Part shown: in pieces, positions 14,777 to 24,710 of the stretch | Layout: each line of letters begins with the position of its first letter | Numbering within the stretch: the first letter of the stretch is position 1 | Assembly (NCBI GenBank): GCA_015063445.1 | Contig: SVUD01000027.1 | Location: 1 to 25,394 of the forward strand | Reading direction: 5' to 3' | Origin: Oscillospiraceae bacterium | GTDB lineage: Bacteria; Bacillota_A; Clostridia; Oscillospirales; CAG-272 | DNA length: 25,394 nucleotides | The notes under the pieces: model-generated | What the model was told of the DNA's origin: nothing | Databases searched by the model: none | What the model saw: the letters and a program-made list of their open reading frames with translations, nothing else | Made by a program: the position numbers and the translations under genes

Positions 14777-16783
14777 TTAATTGTTGTTATTTATTGTACT
14801 GAGATATTCGTCAATGCTTTCCTTCAACGTTTCAAGCACTGACGTGATCGAATCGGACTTAACTTGCGCTCCCGCAACGTCGAAATGACCGCCGCCATGA
14901 AGCTTTTCAAGTATTGCCTGAACGTTGATTTTTCCGTTTGAACGGCCTGAAATGTGAATCTGCTCGCCGATTTTCACCATAGCAAACGCCGCGGTAACAT
15001 TCTTTAATGTAAGCATCTTATCCGCTGCCTTAGAGGCGACTATTCTATATGATTCGTCTGTTTCACCGTCGCATGACGATATAGCAATATCGTTTTTATA
15101 AACCGTAATTTCGGTATGGAATCTCGATTCCTTAGCAAGATCCTCGGGGGATGTTTTGAACATATCGTATACGTCCGAGGGATTTGCCCCCGCGCCCTGA
15201 AGATATTGTGCCGCGCCGAAAGTACGAGTACCGGTGTTTCTTGTGAATTGCTTTGTATCGAGGATAATTCCCGAAAGAAGTATGTTTGCCTCTTCTCTTG
15301 ATATGTTATTCGATGTAAGCGCAACCTCTAACATCTCGCTTATAAGCTCGCACGTACTTGAAGCTGAAGGCTCAATATAAGATATGTCAACACTGTCAGG
15401 CATTACGTCGACTTTTCTGTGGTGATCGATTATTACAACCTTGTGAGCTCTTATTGCGATGTCTGTAAACTGCGAACGTTCAAAATTATTATGGTCAACA
15501 AGTATAACAAGCGTATCCGGAGTCATAAGATCAAGTGCATCTGCACTATCTACAAAGACGTGAGAGTAACGTTCTGTTTCCTGCATCATTTCGATGCAAG
15601 GCTGAAGGTTTGCGTCTCTCATATCAACCGCAATGTTTACCTTTATTCCAAGAAGCATAGCAAGTCTTGCAGCTCCTACGGAAGCTCCGATGGAATCAAA
15701 GTCACCGTATCTGTGTCCCATAACGATAACGTTATCTGAACGTGCTATAAGAGATGAGAGCTGATTGGTAAACGTTCTCGAGCGTACGTTGGAGCGCTTA
15801 TAAAGTGATTTCGTTCTTCCGCCGTAGTATTCTATAGTGTCCTCGGTCTTGTATACGACCTGGTCACCGCCACGTTGGAGCGCAAGGTCAATCGCATCTC
15901 GCGCAGCCTTTTCTCTTTCCGATAACGAGCCAACGGCCTTTGAGATACCCATAGAAACCGTAACCGAAACACCGTCGCCGACTCTGCTGTTGCGAATATC
16001 GTCAAGTATTTCGAATCTATTGCCGATACACTCCTCAAGCTTTGATGCGTCGAAAAGCACGAGGTATTTATCACTATCGTAGGATTTTACAATTCCGTTC
16101 ATGGATTTTGCCCATGCTTTTATCTTTTCGTCAACCTCAGCCACCGCATCCTTGAACTTGTCGTGTACGTACTGGAGAATATCCTCTACGTTATCTATAG
16201 CAACGTATGCTACGGCAACTCTTTCGTCATTGTAGCGTCTCTTTATATCGAGAAGGTCAGTGACGTCGTTAAGAATTATGAGGTATAGTCCGGTGTCCTT
16301 ATCGGTAATTTCAAAGGATTCGATTTTATATTGCTTACCGAATACCGTTACGGGCTTACCGTCAAAGTTTTCTTTTGTAATAGGATCGCTTATGAATGAA
16401 GAAACGTTCATACCGATAAAATTACCGTAAAGATCGGCGAGCTCGTGCATAGAATCATTGTACCACATAACAGTACCGTACGAATCTATCGCAAACACCG
16501 GTAAAACAGTGTTTTTAAATACCGAGCTACCCGTCTCGCTTAAAAACTTCTGAACGTCGGCAGACGGAAGCATTTTAATAAACTGAGCGTGATAGGTTGC
16601 GACGAGAGCGACGCAAAGCAAATACAGAAACGACATAGCTACAGCAGAAAACATAGGATTGATTTCTGTGTACTCGTTTATTAATGCATAAGCAGCGATA
16701 AAAATAGGACAAAGCATAACGCATAGCGCAAGCTGTGATTTTGAGACAAATGGGATATGCTTCTTTTTGTTTTGATTATTCAT
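14777..16783 (-). CDS. gdpP: cyclic-di-AMP phosphodiesterase GdpP (YybT)
   Basis: This 668-residue membrane protein hydrolyses c-di-AMP, the second messenger controlling potassium and turgor. It has two membrane helices (about 16-36 and 44-64), a PAS domain (about 85-180), a degenerate GGDEF domain (about 190-320, with DSDKYL in place of GGDEF, normal for GdpP) and a DHH-DHHA1 phosphodiesterase. Metal-binding residues are His357, Asp361 and Asp363 in GHRYGDFDS, Asp430-His431, the DHH at 453-455 and Asp509. GGGH is at 630-633. I choose ATG 16783 because AGGAG ends 6 nt before it; a TTG at 16804 would add seven residues but lacks a site. Confidence 0.96.
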   Translation of the reverse strand: MNNQNKKKHIPFVSKSQLALCVMLCPIFIAAYALINEYTEINPMFSAVAMSFLYLLCVALVATYHAQFIKMLPSADVQKFLSETGSSVFKNTVLPVFAIDSYGTVMWYNDSMHELADLYGNFIGMNVSSFISDPITKENFDGKPVTVFGKQYKIESFEITDKDTGLYLIILNDVTDLLDIKRRYNDERVAVAYVAIDNVEDILQYVHDKFKDAVAEVDEKIKAWAKSMNGIVKSYDSDKYLVLFDASKLEECIGNRFEILDDIRNSRVGDGVSVTVSMGISKAVGSLSEREKAARDAIDLALQRGGDQVVYKTEDTIEYYGGRTKSLYKRSNVRSRTFTNQLSSLIARSDNVIVMGHRYGDFDSIGASVGAARLAMLLGIKVNIAVDMRDANLQPCIEMMQETERYSHVFVDSADALDLMTPDTLVILVDHNNFERSQFTDIAIRAHKVVIIDHHRKVDVMPDSVDISYIEPSASSTCELISEMLEVALTSNNISREEANILLSGIILDTKQFTRNTGTRTFGAAQYLQGAGANPSDVYDMFKTSPEDLAKESRFHTEITVYKNDIAISSCDGETDESYRIVASKAADKMLTLKNVTAAFAMVKIGEQIHISGRSNGKINVQAILEKLHGGGHFDVAGAQVKSDSITSVLETLKESIDEYLSTINNNN

Positions 16784-16809
16784 ATTAAGCTCCTGTAAAA
16801 GCAATGTAA

Positions 16810-17790
16810 TCAGACTTTTGAGGCTTTGTTGTTAAGGTTCGTTCCGATTACCACCCATACTCCGAGATAGGAGATAAGGCTTGGAACAAACGACGGGAAT
16901 GAAAGAATACCTAAAGCTAACAAAAAATAAGTCAGTCGCTTACGTTGTGAGACATTACTTATCATAACGAGATATTTGAGTCCCATATAAAGGAACACTG
17001 TCTCTAAGATGAAGTTAATGTTAATCAATATGATTCCGAAGGTTGACGTTTCGGACGCCAACCAACCAAGCACAGTGGATATTATATACAGATAAGCGCA
17101 GAAATTAGACGGTAAGAAATGAGCAAACGTTTTTAAAATACCGTGCTTTGAAAACCTCAGTATGAGATGAGAATAGAGCTTAAGCGTAAGTCCTGTTATT
17201 AAAAACGAGATTACTGCGATCAGCCCTATGAATGAAGTTGTAATCGAGTCAAAATAAGACTCAGCTTCCTCAACGCTCATTGCATATTCGATAGTTCCGT
17301 CATCTCCGTTTACAGCAAATCCGGAAAATAAATCCACAAAGTCTCTTTTTAAATCCGCATAAGCTTCTACATAATGGGTGGTTACCGCATTAAGAGAAAA
17401 GTCTTTAATCACAAAAGCAGCACCGAGGTATAACGAAATGAAGATAAACGCTGATATGATAAGCGTAATATATATCGAGGTTTCGGCCTTGCTAAATGAT
17501 CTTTTATAACAAATCGCAATGACAAAGGCTATTAAAACGTATTCAATCGAGATGATTGCGGCTATACCCTTTAAGAGTACCGCCAAAACTATTGAGACCG
17601 CGGGACAGATGTATGATAAAAATCTTTTCTTTGGATTTTCAAATAAAAAGAGCGTGGCCAAAAATGCTGCCGACAGGGGTAAAAACAATTCCCCGAGCAA
17701 GCACGTAACAACACCAAATAAAAGAGATAAAATCGAAAGTAAAGATATGACCCGAGGGTAATTTTGCGGATCCTTGAATTCTCTGATCAT
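16810..17790 (-). CDS. YybS-like (DUF2232) multi-pass membrane protein
   Basis: This 326-residue protein has about eight hydrophobic helices and little extramembrane mass, except for a loop of about 50 residues (near 140-185) with many Asp/Glu. Its place directly upstream of gdpP-rplI-dnaB and its topology match YybS of Bacillus, a DUF2232 protein of uncertain function, possibly resembling substrate-binding membrane components. I see no catalytic motif. GGAG precedes the ATG by 6 nt. It is the first gene of a six-gene reverse operon with gaps of 18-39 nt and one overlap. Confidence 0.8.
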   Translation of the reverse strand: MIREFKDPQNYPRVISLLSILSLLFGVVTCLLGELFLPLSAAFLATLFLFENPKKRFLSYICPAVSIVLAVLLKGIAAIISIEYVLIAFVIAICYKRSFSKAETSIYITLIISAFIFISLYLGAAFVIKDFSLNAVTTHYVEAYADLKRDFVDLFSGFAVNGDDGTIEYAMSVEEAESYFDSITTSFIGLIAVISFLITGLTLKLYSHLILRFSKHGILKTFAHFLPSNFCAYLYIISTVLGWLASETSTFGIILININFILETVFLYMGLKYLVMISNVSQRKRLTYFLLALGILSFPSFVPSLISYLGVWVVIGTNLNNKASKV

Positions 17791-17826
17791 TTTTTGCTCC
17801 GTTAATGATTATAATTATACCTCTAC

Positions 17827-17855
17827 AGTATATCACAATGAAAATTAAAAGTAAA
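17827..17855 (-). promoter_or_regulatory. promoter of the yybS-gdpP-rplI-dnaB-tilS-ftsH operon
   Basis: On the reverse strand TTTACT (17855-17850) and TATACT (17832-17827) are 17 nt apart, with TGA directly before the -10 box (extended -10). It is 37 nt upstream of the first ATG and divergent from the recG promoter. Confidence 0.6.
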
Positions 17856-17946
17856 TAAGGAAATCTCATTTTCTTACAAAATATTTAAAATTTATTAAAA
17901 TATAGATGTGCTTTTATATAAATTTGCATTTTTTTCATCGGTATCC

Positions 17947-17975
17947 TTGAAAAAAATCTTAAAATGTTGTACAAT
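17947..17975 (+). promoter_or_regulatory. sigma-A promoter of recG-rarA
   Basis: TTGAAA (17947-17952) and TACAAT (17970-17975) are 17 nt apart, leaving a leader of about 30 nt that contains the AGGAGG site (18001-18006) before the recG ATG at 18013. Confidence 0.8.
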
Positions 17976-18012
17976 AGTATAAAACGGTTTATTCTCGGAA
18001 AGGAGGTATGCT

Positions 18013-20148
18013 ATGGAATTTTTGGATATGCCTGTCGATAAGCTTAAAGGCGTAGGCAGCGCAAGAAGCAAGCAGCTTGCAAAACTTAATATTCATACAG
18101 TACGTGATATGGTGTACTTCTTCCCGAGAGCTTATGAGAATCGCTCTGACGTACGACCTCTTTCAAATGCATCGTTCGACGTGCCATGCTCTATGATTCT
18201 TACCGTCGGAACTATGGTTAAAAGTGTTCGAATCAAAAATAATATGACGATTTCGAAATTCAGAGCGTTTGATGAGAGCGGTGCTGTTGAGGTAGTATTT
18301 TTTAATTCGCCTTACGTCAAGGATGTTTTTACATTAGGTGCCGAATTCAGATTTTACGGTAAGCTTTCATATTCAAAAAAACAAATACAACTTATAACAC
18401 CTAAGTATGAGCCGTATTTTGAATCAAAGCCTCTCCCCGATTTCATTCCGATATATCCGTTAACCGAGGGACTTTCCTCTAAGGTTATAGATAAACTTAT
18501 GGCGTCGGTGATAGACGAGGCTCTTTCAAAAATAACCGATCCGCTGCCGGAAAAGATTCGACTTGCGCAAGAACTCCCCTCCCTTACCTATGCGATTAAA
18601 AACGCTCATTTCCCCGAAAACGAAAAGGCTCTTTATTCGTCGCTCCGACGCCTTGCGTTTGATGAAATGCTGATGTTCGGCTTAGGAATAGCCGTTAACT
18701 CTAAGGGAAAAAGATTGGGAACTGGTATTCCCTTTGCGCCTTGCTCGCTTATACCGCTTCTTGACCTTCTTCCTTATGAATTGACGTCGGATCAGAAAAA
18801 GGCGGTAAACGATATCTACCGTGATACCGTGTCAAGAGACGGTAAAAGTGTTTCACAAATGACGAGAATACTCGTCGGAGACGTGGGCTCCGGTAAAACC
18901 ATTTGCGCTATATGCGCTATGTATATTGCCGTAAAATCCGGTTATCAGGCAGCCTTAATGGTTCCGACCGAAATTTTGGCAAGACAACATTACTCCGATG
19001 TTAAAGAGCTTTTCGGAAAGCTTGGAATCGGTGTTGAATTGTTGCTTGGAAATACATCGCAAAAAGAGAAAAAACGTATTTACAGCGGTCTTTCGGACGG
19101 AAGCATATCGGTCGTTATCGGAACTCATGCATTGATATCCGATAAGGTTGAATTCAATGCTCTTGGTCTGGTTATAACAGATGAGCAGCACCGATTTGGT
19201 GTTTTACAACGTTCAAAGCTAAAAGGAAAAGCCATGGTCTCTCATATGCTTGTAATGAGCGCAACACCCATCCCGAGAACCTTGGCGTTAACTATGTATG
19301 GAGACCTTGATATATCCCGAATAACAGAAATGCCAAAGGGACGAATGCGCGTAGATACCTTTGTTGTGGATGAAACCTACCGTGAAAGGCTGAATGATTT
19401 TATAAGAAAGCAAACCCTTATCGGCGGCCAGTGCTACGTGGTTTGCCCTGCAATCGAAGCAAAGGAAGACGAGGATGAGATTTCGTACGTTCCGGAATCC
19501 TTATCCGTGCCGTCGGCTTCACCTTATCCGGAGCTTAAAAGCGCGGTGGAATATACTGAAAATCTCAGGAAGGCTTTACCCGATTTGAAGATAGAATGTC
19601 TGCACGGTAAGATGAAAGCGGACGAAAAGGATGCTATTATGGCAAGGTTTTCAGCGGGTGAGGTTAACGTTTTAGTTTCGACTACTGTTATTGAAGTAGG
19701 AATCAACGTACCAAACGCTACGCTGATGATAGTAGAGAATGCAGAGAGGTTTGGACTTTCCCAGCTGCATCAGCTCAGAGGTCGTGTCGGAAGAGGTAAG
19801 AAAAAGTCGTATTGCGTGTTGGTTTCCGATATGAAAACCGAAAAAGCGCTTTCGAGACTTAACATTATGAAAACTACCTACGACGGTTACGAGATAGCCG
19901 ACAAGGATTTAATGCTCAGAGGCCCCGGAGACTTCTTTTCTAATAATTCCAATGATAATTTTAGGCAGAGTGGCGGATTCGAATTTAAATTTGCAAAGCT
20001 CTGTGATGATACCGACCTGTTTTCCTCAGCCTTCGCTACCGCGAAAGAAATCTTTGCGCGTGATCCGGAGCTTGCCCTCCCCGAGCATTCTGCGCTGAGG
20101 GATGCGCTTGGCAGCATAATCGAAAGTAACAATCAAAACATATCTTAA
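18013..20148 (+). CDS. recG: ATP-dependent DNA helicase RecG
   Basis: This 711-residue helicase remodels stalled replication forks and Holliday junctions. The N-terminal wedge/OB domain (about 1-150) includes LKGVGSARSKQLAKL. The motor has Walker A GDVGSGKT (289-296), MVPTEILARQH, DEQHRFG (390-396), MSATPIPRTLAL, then LHGKM and ARFSAGEVNVLVSTTVIEVG. The family-specific QLHQLRGRVGRG and LRGPGDFF follow. It is slightly longer than average because of an acidic loop near residues 480-505. AGGAGG lies 6 nt before the ATG. It is followed by rarA after 13 nt. Confidence 0.98.
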   Translation: MEFLDMPVDKLKGVGSARSKQLAKLNIHTVRDMVYFFPRAYENRSDVRPLSNASFDVPCSMILTVGTMVKSVRIKNNMTISKFRAFDESGAVEVVFFNSPYVKDVFTLGAEFRFYGKLSYSKKQIQLITPKYEPYFESKPLPDFIPIYPLTEGLSSKVIDKLMASVIDEALSKITDPLPEKIRLAQELPSLTYAIKNAHFPENEKALYSSLRRLAFDEMLMFGLGIAVNSKGKRLGTGIPFAPCSLIPLLDLLPYELTSDQKKAVNDIYRDTVSRDGKSVSQMTRILVGDVGSGKTICAICAMYIAVKSGYQAALMVPTEILARQHYSDVKELFGKLGIGVELLLGNTSQKEKKRIYSGLSDGSISVVIGTHALISDKVEFNALGLVITDEQHRFGVLQRSKLKGKAMVSHMLVMSATPIPRTLALTMYGDLDISRITEMPKGRMRVDTFVVDETYRERLNDFIRKQTLIGGQCYVVCPAIEAKEDEDEISYVPESLSVPSASPYPELKSAVEYTENLRKALPDLKIECLHGKMKADEKDAIMARFSAGEVNVLVSTTVIEVGINVPNATLMIVENAERFGLSQLHQLRGRVGRGKKKSYCVLVSDMKTEKALSRLNIMKTTYDGYEIADKDLMLRGPGDFFSNNSNDNFRQSGGFEFKFAKLCDDTDLFSSAFATAKEIFARDPELALPEHSALRDALGSIIESNNQNIS

Positions 20149-20161
20149 GAAGGAAGTAAAA

Positions 20162-21394
20162 ATGTCCAATCAACCATTAGCAGACAAGCTTCGTCCCACA
20201 ACCTTTGATGAGATTGCGGGACAAGGTCATCTTATAGGTGAAAACGGAATACTCAGACGTTTAACCGAAAGCGGAAAAATTCCGAATATGATATTTTACG
20301 GTCCTCCAGGCACCGGAAAAACGACAGTAGCTAATATTATTGCAAAGTCATCAGGGATGCAGCTTTATAAGTTAAATGCGACTACAGCTTCTCTTTCTGA
20401 TGTTAAAGAGGTCATAAATTCGAGTGATAATATGTTCTCCTCTAACGGAACGCTGCTTTACCTTGACGAGATACAGTATTTTAACCGCAAACAGCAGCAA
20501 TCCTTACTTGAGTTTATAGAAAACGGAAAAATAACTCTCATAGCTTCCACCACGGAAAATCCGTATTTTTATATCTATAACGCTATTCTTTCACGTTCCT
20601 CTGTTTTCGAATTCAAATCGGTAAGCGGAGCTGATTGCGTTCCTACGCTCAGAAGAGCGCTTAGGCTTTTGAACGAGGAATTTAACACCGATAAAAAGGT
20701 TGACGATGACGTTCTTAACGCTATAGCGAATACCGCCGCGGGTGACGTAAGAATGAGTATTGGCATTCTCGAAAACGCATTTTACGTTTCCGGAGAAACG
20801 ATAGATAAAAAAACAGTAACCGATCTGATCCCCTCCGTTATAGGACATTTTGACAGAAGCGGAGACGTGCATTACGATCTTCTTTCCTGTTTGCAAAAAT
20901 CCATTCGAGGCTCTGATCCCGATGCGGCGGTATTTTATTTGGCAAAAATTTTATCCATGGGTGATATTATATCAGTTTGCAGACGCTTACAGGTAATAGC
21001 AAGCGAGGATATAGGATGCGCTTATCCTATGGCTTCGGTTATCACACGCTCCCTTACCGAAAGCGCTAAGGAGCTTGGCCTACCCGAGGCCGCGATTCCC
21101 TTGTCTAATGCTGTATGTATACTTGCAACAGCTCCTAAATCGAATTCATCATATCTTGCTTATCATGCGGCGTGCGAGGATTTAAATGCCGGCCGTGGCA
21201 TTGAAATACCAACTCATTTGCAGAGCCCGTTATTTAAGGGCTATAAATACCCTCATGATTATGAGAATCATTATGTTGATCAAAAATATTTGCCTGAGGA
21301 TATAAGCGATAAAAAATACTACGTGTTTGGTAATAATAAAACCGAACAAGCCGCAAAAGCTTATATTGAATTTATCAAAAAGAAAAATCAGTAG
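20162..21394 (+). CDS. rarA: replication-associated recombination protein A (RarA/MgsA)
   Basis: This 410-residue clamp-loader-like AAA+ ATPase acts at stalled forks. It starts LADKLRPTTFDEIAGQGHLI, with Walker A GPPGTGKT (47-54), Walker B LYLDEIQYFNRKQQ (99-112; His of the usual DEIH is Gln here), sensor 1 ASTTENPYF, and sensor 2 AAGDVRMSIGILENA. The C-terminal tetramerisation part contains YLAKILSMGD, SEDIGCAYP and the family ending HYVDQKYLPED. GAAGGAAG precedes the ATG. It is co-transcribed with recG, both being fork-repair functions. Confidence 0.97.
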   Translation: MSNQPLADKLRPTTFDEIAGQGHLIGENGILRRLTESGKIPNMIFYGPPGTGKTTVANIIAKSSGMQLYKLNATTASLSDVKEVINSSDNMFSSNGTLLYLDEIQYFNRKQQQSLLEFIENGKITLIASTTENPYFYIYNAILSRSSVFEFKSVSGADCVPTLRRALRLLNEEFNTDKKVDDDVLNAIANTAAGDVRMSIGILENAFYVSGETIDKKTVTDLIPSVIGHFDRSGDVHYDLLSCLQKSIRGSDPDAAVFYLAKILSMGDIISVCRRLQVIASEDIGCAYPMASVITRSLTESAKELGLPEAAIPLSNAVCILATAPKSNSSYLAYHAACEDLNAGRGIEIPTHLQSPLFKGYKYPHDYENHYVDQKYLPEDISDKKYYVFGNNKTEQAAKAYIEFIKKKNQ

Positions 21395-21423
21395 CAAATA
21401 TTTTGTATAAAAATATACATAAC

Positions 21424-21452
21424 TTGACAAATTGTGTTTTTTTTGATATAAT
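21424..21452 (+). promoter_or_regulatory. perfect consensus promoter of the lipid kinase-comEC pair
   Basis: TTGACA (21424-21429) and TATAAT (21447-21452) are exactly 17 nt apart, and TGA precedes the -10 box. All twelve consensus positions match, so the two genes may be expressed apart from recG-rarA. Confidence 0.9.
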
Positions 21453-21524
21453 GTTAAATGCTTGATAGCATAAACAAATAATAGTTCTTATATATTGATA
21501 ATTTCTCGTTTGGAGAGTACCTAT

Positions 21525-22484
21525 ATGGTTTATCATTTTGTTCTTAACCCTATGTCGGGTAAAAATTATAAAAAAGCTCAGAAGTCGGTAAAGGCAATGA
21601 CCGATAAAATCAGATCCGCTTGTCAGAAAAGGCAGCTGAGCTATCGCATATATTATACAACAAGCGTAGGAGATGCGACTGAGTACGTTCGTTCTATGGT
21701 TAACAGCACGCAGGACAGACAGCGCTTTATATGCGTTGGCGGTGACGGTACTATTAACGAAATAGTTAACAGTGCTCCATCGTCACCTAACGTTGAATTC
21801 GGTGTAATCCCCCACGGCTCGGGAAATGATTTTGTTCGTAATTTTACGCATACCGAGCTTTTTAAGGATATTGAAGCGCAGCTTGATGGAGAAACCGTTT
21901 CTCTTGACCTTATTAAATACAACGATTCGTATTGTGCCAACATGATAAATATCGGCTTCGACTGTTCCGTTGTTAAAATATCAACAAAGCTTAAGAAAAT
22001 GCGACTTACAACTCCCGGTTTCTCATATATTGCCGGAGTTATAGTTGCTTTCTTCAGAAAATACGGAACGAATATGAAGCTTGTATTTGATGACGGTGAG
22101 GTAATCGACTCCGAATTAATGCTTACCGCTATCGGTAACGGCAGATTTTGCGGGGGTGGCTTTAATTCTCTCCCAAAAGCTTACTTGAACGATGGCATGA
22201 TTGATATAGTTATGATAAAAAAGGTGTCGAGACTTACGTTTTTGAGTCTTGTCGCTTCATATAAAAAAGGCACGTATATTTCTAAGAAGAGAGCTCAGAA
22301 ATATATATCGTACAAGAGTGTTCCTCATTTTAGGATGGAATTTGACAGTCCTATTCCGATTTGTGTTGACGGCGAAATCAAGGGCGCTAAAAACATAGAT
22401 TTTACGGTAGTACGAAACGGATTTAATTTTGTAATACCGAAGGGCTCCGAAATGAAATTCAAAAAAGAAGAAGCAAAGCAATAA
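21525..22484 (+). CDS. diacylglycerol/lipid kinase family protein
   Basis: This 319-residue protein belongs to the DAGK-catalytic (DgkB/YegS) family, which phosphorylates diacylglycerol or related lipids at the cytosolic membrane face. It begins with NPMSGKN (8-14), has the nucleotide-binding GGDGTINEI (72-80) and HGSGNDFVRNF (97-107), and continues with the beta-rich C-terminal domain, including LDLIKYN, NMINIGFDC, AIGNGRFCGGGF and DGMIDIVMI. The exact lipid cannot be fixed. ATG 21525 is preferred because GGAGAG (21512-21517) lies 7 nt upstream; an in-frame TTG at 21495 has no site. It ends 4 nt before comEC. Confidence 0.93.
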   Translation: MVYHFVLNPMSGKNYKKAQKSVKAMTDKIRSACQKRQLSYRIYYTTSVGDATEYVRSMVNSTQDRQRFICVGGDGTINEIVNSAPSSPNVEFGVIPHGSGNDFVRNFTHTELFKDIEAQLDGETVSLDLIKYNDSYCANMINIGFDCSVVKISTKLKKMRLTTPGFSYIAGVIVAFFRKYGTNMKLVFDDGEVIDSELMLTAIGNGRFCGGGFNSLPKAYLNDGMIDIVMIKKVSRLTFLSLVASYKKGTYISKKRAQKYISYKSVPHFRMEFDSPIPICVDGEIKGAKNIDFTVVRNGFNFVIPKGSEMKFKKEEAKQ

Positions 22485-22488
22485 TTTT

Positions 22489-24690
22489 ATGAATATTTTT
22501 GAAAAAAGGCCACTTGGTTTAATACTTTGTGTTATACTCGGTGGCTTTTCTTTGTTCTCTTTTCTTTCACCCTTGATGCGAGCTATATGTATTGCTTTTT
22601 CTATATCGTTTATCATATTTGCGTTTGTTATAAAGAGATTTGATACCTTAATTAAAATTGTCTCTATTGGATTGTTATCATCATTCTTAGTATCCTTTTT
22701 GTATTTTGACGTTTGCTTTTATCCTAAGGAATTGTACGGAGAAAGCACCGAATTCACAGCTAAGGTTCTGGACGTAGATAAAAAAAGCGATAATCTTCAA
22801 TCGATTAAGGTTAAGACACGAACAGTAGATTCAAAGAAAAAGTCCTTAAAGCTTAATATTAATGTTTATGGAAAATATGATGAAATAAAGCCGGGAAGCA
22901 TTATAACTTTCACAGCTGAGCCCGAAGAGCTTGAAAAAGGAGAAGATTTTAACTTCAAAAATTACTATACATCAAGAGGAATTTCCGCAACGGCAGATAT
23001 AAGCTATTTTGAGATAGAAGGCGTTGGTCGTGAGCCGATTGGATACAAGTGTAAGCTTATCAGAGAGTGGATATCTCAACGAGCCGAGAGCTTAAGCAAC
23101 AAACGTGCCGGCTCGATGCTCAGCGCCCTTCTTCTTGGTGAAAGAGACCGTCTTTCAGGACAGCTGAATCTCGACTTTTTGAGAACAGGTATTACTCATA
23201 TACTTGCGCTTAGCGGAACGCATGTCGTTCTTTTAGCCGCCGCAGTTAATAAATTTTTAGCACTCTTTCACGTTGATAAAAAATACAGACTTATAGCAGG
23301 CTCTGTATTTACGTTTCTCTTTATGGCTCTCACCGGCTTCCCTCTTTCCGTTTGCAGAGCGGGTATTATGCTGATATTGTCTACAATTCTGTTTCTCATT
23401 ACAGGATGCAGGGACAGTATAACCTCGCTTATGATGGCTTCGGCGCTAATAATACTCGTTACACCGTATGCGGCTTTTGACGTTGGTCTTTGGTTATCTA
23501 TACTCGCGACAGGAGGAATACTCGTAGCAGTAGAGATTCTTAATGAAAATTACAGCTATGAGGAAGGTGGAAAACGTTTTTTCAGATATGTATGGCTATC
23601 GTTTTTATATTCTCTTTTTGCAATTTCCGCTACCGTAATACTAAGTACGCTCTGCTTTACCGGTACTTCGGTAGTTTCCGCACTCGCAACCTTTGTTTTC
23701 TCTATTTTAACCGAATTTTACGTATATCTTGGAATAATCGTACTTTTCGTTGGCCGCATTATTCCGTTAGGAAAGCTTTTGATACTTTTCGAGGAGTTGA
23801 TAAGCGACCTTGTCGGTAATCTTTCCGATCTATCATTTGCATACTCTTCCTCGGAGTTTCCAATTGTGCAGACGCTTTTTATAATACTCGGAATTTCTTT
23901 TGCTGTTTTCGCATTCGCTCCGATAAAACGAAAGGCACTATATTTAACCTATCTTTCCGTATTGTTTGTTTTTGCTAACGCCTTACCTATAGGCTTGACA
24001 AAACAAATCAAATCGAGAGATATGCTTGCCTGCGTTCACGACGGTTATGATAAAATTCTTATTCGCAAAAACGAAGAAGTAGCTCTTATTGATATTTCAA
24101 ATTCATCAAAAAGCACTGCTTACGCTAACAATTATTTACTTGTCGAGGAAAGAATAGTTGAGCTCGAATGTTACGTTGTGACAAATTATTATGATGCGCT
24201 TCCCAATTCTTTGAATAAGGTGTTATCAAGCAATCTTGTAAAGGAAGTAAAACTTCCTAAGGCTTTGAATGATGAGCAGCATGAAATCGCCCTAAAATGC
24301 TTCGGAATTATCGAAGAGTATCGTACGGAGCTTTCGTTTTATGAAGATACGTTACCCACGAGAGTTCTTGACTTTGAAATGATGATTCCGTTCAGAAGCT
24401 ATAATATGTCAGCAGTACTTTTAAAGAACGGTAACGAACTGTATTCCTATCTTTCGAAAGGTCTTTTGCAATACGTTAAGGATTCTCATCAGCTGCTTCA
24501 GGTCAGTGACTACATGATTTTTGGCGGATACGGAAAAGCATATACCAGGCCGATAACCATAGATAGCTTTGACAAAAGACTTAAAACTGTGGTTTCGTTC
24601 GATACAGAGATTGACTTTGACGTATCTCGGACAACCTGGCAACCTCCGAAGCTGTATTTTACCGAAAGTAAGTTTTATTTTTATAAGTAA
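22489..24690 (+). CDS. comEC: ComEC/Rec2-family DNA-uptake channel with degenerate C-terminal domain
   Basis: This 733-residue membrane protein belongs to the family that moves single-stranded DNA across the membrane in transformation. It has two N-terminal hydrophobic segments, a soluble OB-like region (about 85-180), the Competence domain starting LLLGERDRLSG and GITHILALSGTHV (234-246), about eight further helices up to 505, and a soluble C-terminal part (508-733). The last part should be a metallo-beta-lactamase-like domain, but where HxHxDH is expected the sequence reads VVTNYYDALPNSL (563-575), so the zinc site is lost. It has no good ribosome binding site and starts 4 nt after the lipid kinase stop, suggesting translational coupling. 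No comEA, comF or pilin gene is in the window, so natural competence is not shown. Confidence 0.9.
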   Translation: MNIFEKRPLGLILCVILGGFSLFSFLSPLMRAICIAFSISFIIFAFVIKRFDTLIKIVSIGLLSSFLVSFLYFDVCFYPKELYGESTEFTAKVLDVDKKSDNLQSIKVKTRTVDSKKKSLKLNINVYGKYDEIKPGSIITFTAEPEELEKGEDFNFKNYYTSRGISATADISYFEIEGVGREPIGYKCKLIREWISQRAESLSNKRAGSMLSALLLGERDRLSGQLNLDFLRTGITHILALSGTHVVLLAAAVNKFLALFHVDKKYRLIAGSVFTFLFMALTGFPLSVCRAGIMLILSTILFLITGCRDSITSLMMASALIILVTPYAAFDVGLWLSILATGGILVAVEILNENYSYEEGGKRFFRYVWLSFLYSLFAISATVILSTLCFTGTSVVSALATFVFSILTEFYVYLGIIVLFVGRIIPLGKLLILFEELISDLVGNLSDLSFAYSSSEFPIVQTLFIILGISFAVFAFAPIKRKALYLTYLSVLFVFANALPIGLTKQIKSRDMLACVHDGYDKILIRKNEEVALIDISNSSKSTAYANNYLLVEERIVELECYVVTNYYDALPNSLNKVLSSNLVKEVKLPKALNDEQHEIALKCFGIIEEYRTELSFYEDTLPTRVLDFEMMIPFRSYNMSAVLLKNGNELYSYLSKGLLQYVKDSHQLLQVSDYMIFGGYGKAYTRPITIDSFDKRLKTVVSFDTEIDFDVSRTTWQPPKLYFTESKFYFYK

Positions 24691-24710
24691 CGTATTTTAA
24701 TATACAAATA

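Noticed and set aside
16021..16140. Active diguanylate cyclase activity in GdpP
   Set aside because: The GGDEF motif is replaced by DSDKYL; this degenerate form is standard for GdpP and does not suggest c-di-GMP synthesis.
21404..21419. Perfect TGTATA-AAAA-TATACA hairpin after rarA, as a possible terminator
   Set aside because: The stem is only six A-T-rich base pairs with one G-C at each side and no T tract follows; it lies just before a consensus promoter and is probably chance in AT-rich DNA.
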